Shown here: one piece after another, positions 63,076 through 64,000 of the stretch
How the letters are laid out: the number at the start of each line of letters is the position of its first letter
Position numbering within the stretch: the first letter of the stretch is position 1
NCBI GenBank assembly: GCA_950106755.1
Contig: OX467091.1
Coordinates: 10,743,538-10,807,537, forward strand
DNA from: Climacium dendroides
Lineage: Eukaryota; Streptophyta; Bryopsida; Hypnales; Climaciaceae
DNA length: 64,000 nt
Direction: 5' to 3'
Notes under the pieces: model-generated
Seen by the model: the letters and a program-made list of their open reading frames with translations, nothing else
The model's database searches: none
Told to the model about the DNA's origin: nothing
Made by a program: the position numbers and the translations under genes

Positions 63076-64000
63076 ATGCCATGTCTCATTGCCACTATAT
63101 AATACAATTTAAAATGCAGTAATTTTTTTAATTTTTTAATTCATAAAACTTCAAAATTCAATATCTTTTTTTGCCATGAGTGAAGGACACAAAACCAAGT
63201 CCATGCACCTTTGTTCATAGAGAGTTTTTCACAATACCAAGAACGCAATTGAGACATATAGTTTTGGAAATTTCATAGTAACAAACTATCCAATGAAACA
63301 AAACATACAAAACAAACAAATCAAACAAAATCAAGCACATATAACAAAACAAACAAACAACCTAATTTTAACATATAGATGTTGGTCTTGAAACACACGT
63401 AACAAACTAAACTCCAAATTTCATTACATTAGGCAAACACAGACAATAAAGCAAGGGATACAACAAACCATAAAGCATAAATTGCCCTTTCATTGCAAAT
63501 CACTCAATAGCCAATCCTAAAGCGATACCTACCTTGTCCAAAGCAAAACCACTTCAATAAATTAGGTATTAGTATTGGATTTGAATTGGCAAGAGACTAA
63601 AATTTAATAATGTCATGAAAGTAATGCGTATATATCCACCTTTTGTTTTTGCACATTGGTTGGTTGCCAATTCTACCAATTTTTTGTGTAGGTCAAGATC
63701 TTCTATTTTCAAAATCCAACTAGTTAATTTCCCAAAGGCACTAGCTAATGATGAACTAATCCAGGGTTCTCCCCAAACATTGGGTCATTGCACCTCCAAT
63801 ATTTATTCTCATCAAATTCACAATTTTTTAATTTGTTATAGAATAGCAAATCACAAATATGGGTTTTATATGCATTTTAGTCAATATGTTTTATATGCAA
63901 AAAAACTCAATATAGGTGGTCAAAATTTAATCATCTTGCTTTCCGTTAAATGTTCCTAGTGATGACCATTATTATTCATTTGGATGTTAATGTGACCCTA
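63076..64000. other. AT-rich intergenic DNA to the window edge
   Basis: A segment at about 63110-63290 belongs to the repeat family also seen at 44.6-45.1 kb. A 114-codon open frame (63615-63959) has no recognisable domain and AT-driven composition, so I do not call it a gene. Confidence 0.45.

Noticed and set aside
63615..63959. 114-codon open frame near the right edge
   Set aside because: AT-rich sequence, hydrophobic and Asn-rich by composition, with no domain or exon partners.

Overview
This window is nuclear DNA of a land plant. The evidence is intron-rich genes with GT-AG splice sites, plant-type protein families (an ACT-like bHLH protein, a short oxysterol-binding-related protein and a plant-style nucleobase-ascorbate transporter), and plant transposon families. 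The genes are divergent from seed-plant versions and widely spaced in AT-rich, repeat-filled DNA. A bryophyte or other early-diverging lineage is my guess, but the sequence does not prove it. I see no operon-like system, no CRISPR array and no bacterial or viral gene cluster.

Layout. Positions 1-9.7 kb hold no gene I recognise; there are two foldback elements and two short tandem duplications. A bHLH/ACT-like gene runs on the plus strand at 9.78-12.76 kb. From 12.8 to 22.6 kb is AT-rich repeat DNA with a CACTA-like non-autonomous transposon, a large foldback element and a LINE tail. A complete but inactivated Ty1/copia retrotransposon lies at 22.6-28.0 kb (minus-strand coding, two LTRs, 5-bp target duplication). 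It is flanked by two copies of a Tourist/Harbinger-like MITE. More dispersed repeats fill 28-33.6 kb.

The gene-dense part is 33.6-41.1 kb. An oxysterol-binding-related protein gene (plus, 5 coding exons) converges on a VPS55-family gene (minus, 5 coding exons). From 41 to 57 kb the DNA is again AT-rich, with a LINE remnant, a CACTA right end, a 58-bp tandem array and a 381-bp tandem duplication. A 13-exon nucleobase-ascorbate transporter gene occupies 57.8-61.5 kb (plus). A small CACTA-like MITE with perfect terminal inverted repeats sits at 62.7-63.1 kb.

The four host genes do not form a pathway. ORP (lipid transfer) and VPS55 (endosomal sorting) both serve the endomembrane system, but their tail-to-tail position need not be functional. 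Coding exons were joined by eye using reading frame, splice consensus and protein-family conservation. Untranslated exons and alternative splicing are not resolved. The points most worth checking are two interchangeable-looking first exons in the VPS55 gene, a bHLH protein with an eroded DNA-binding region, and a copia element broken by eight stops without a frameshift and carrying an apparent half-tRNA primer site.
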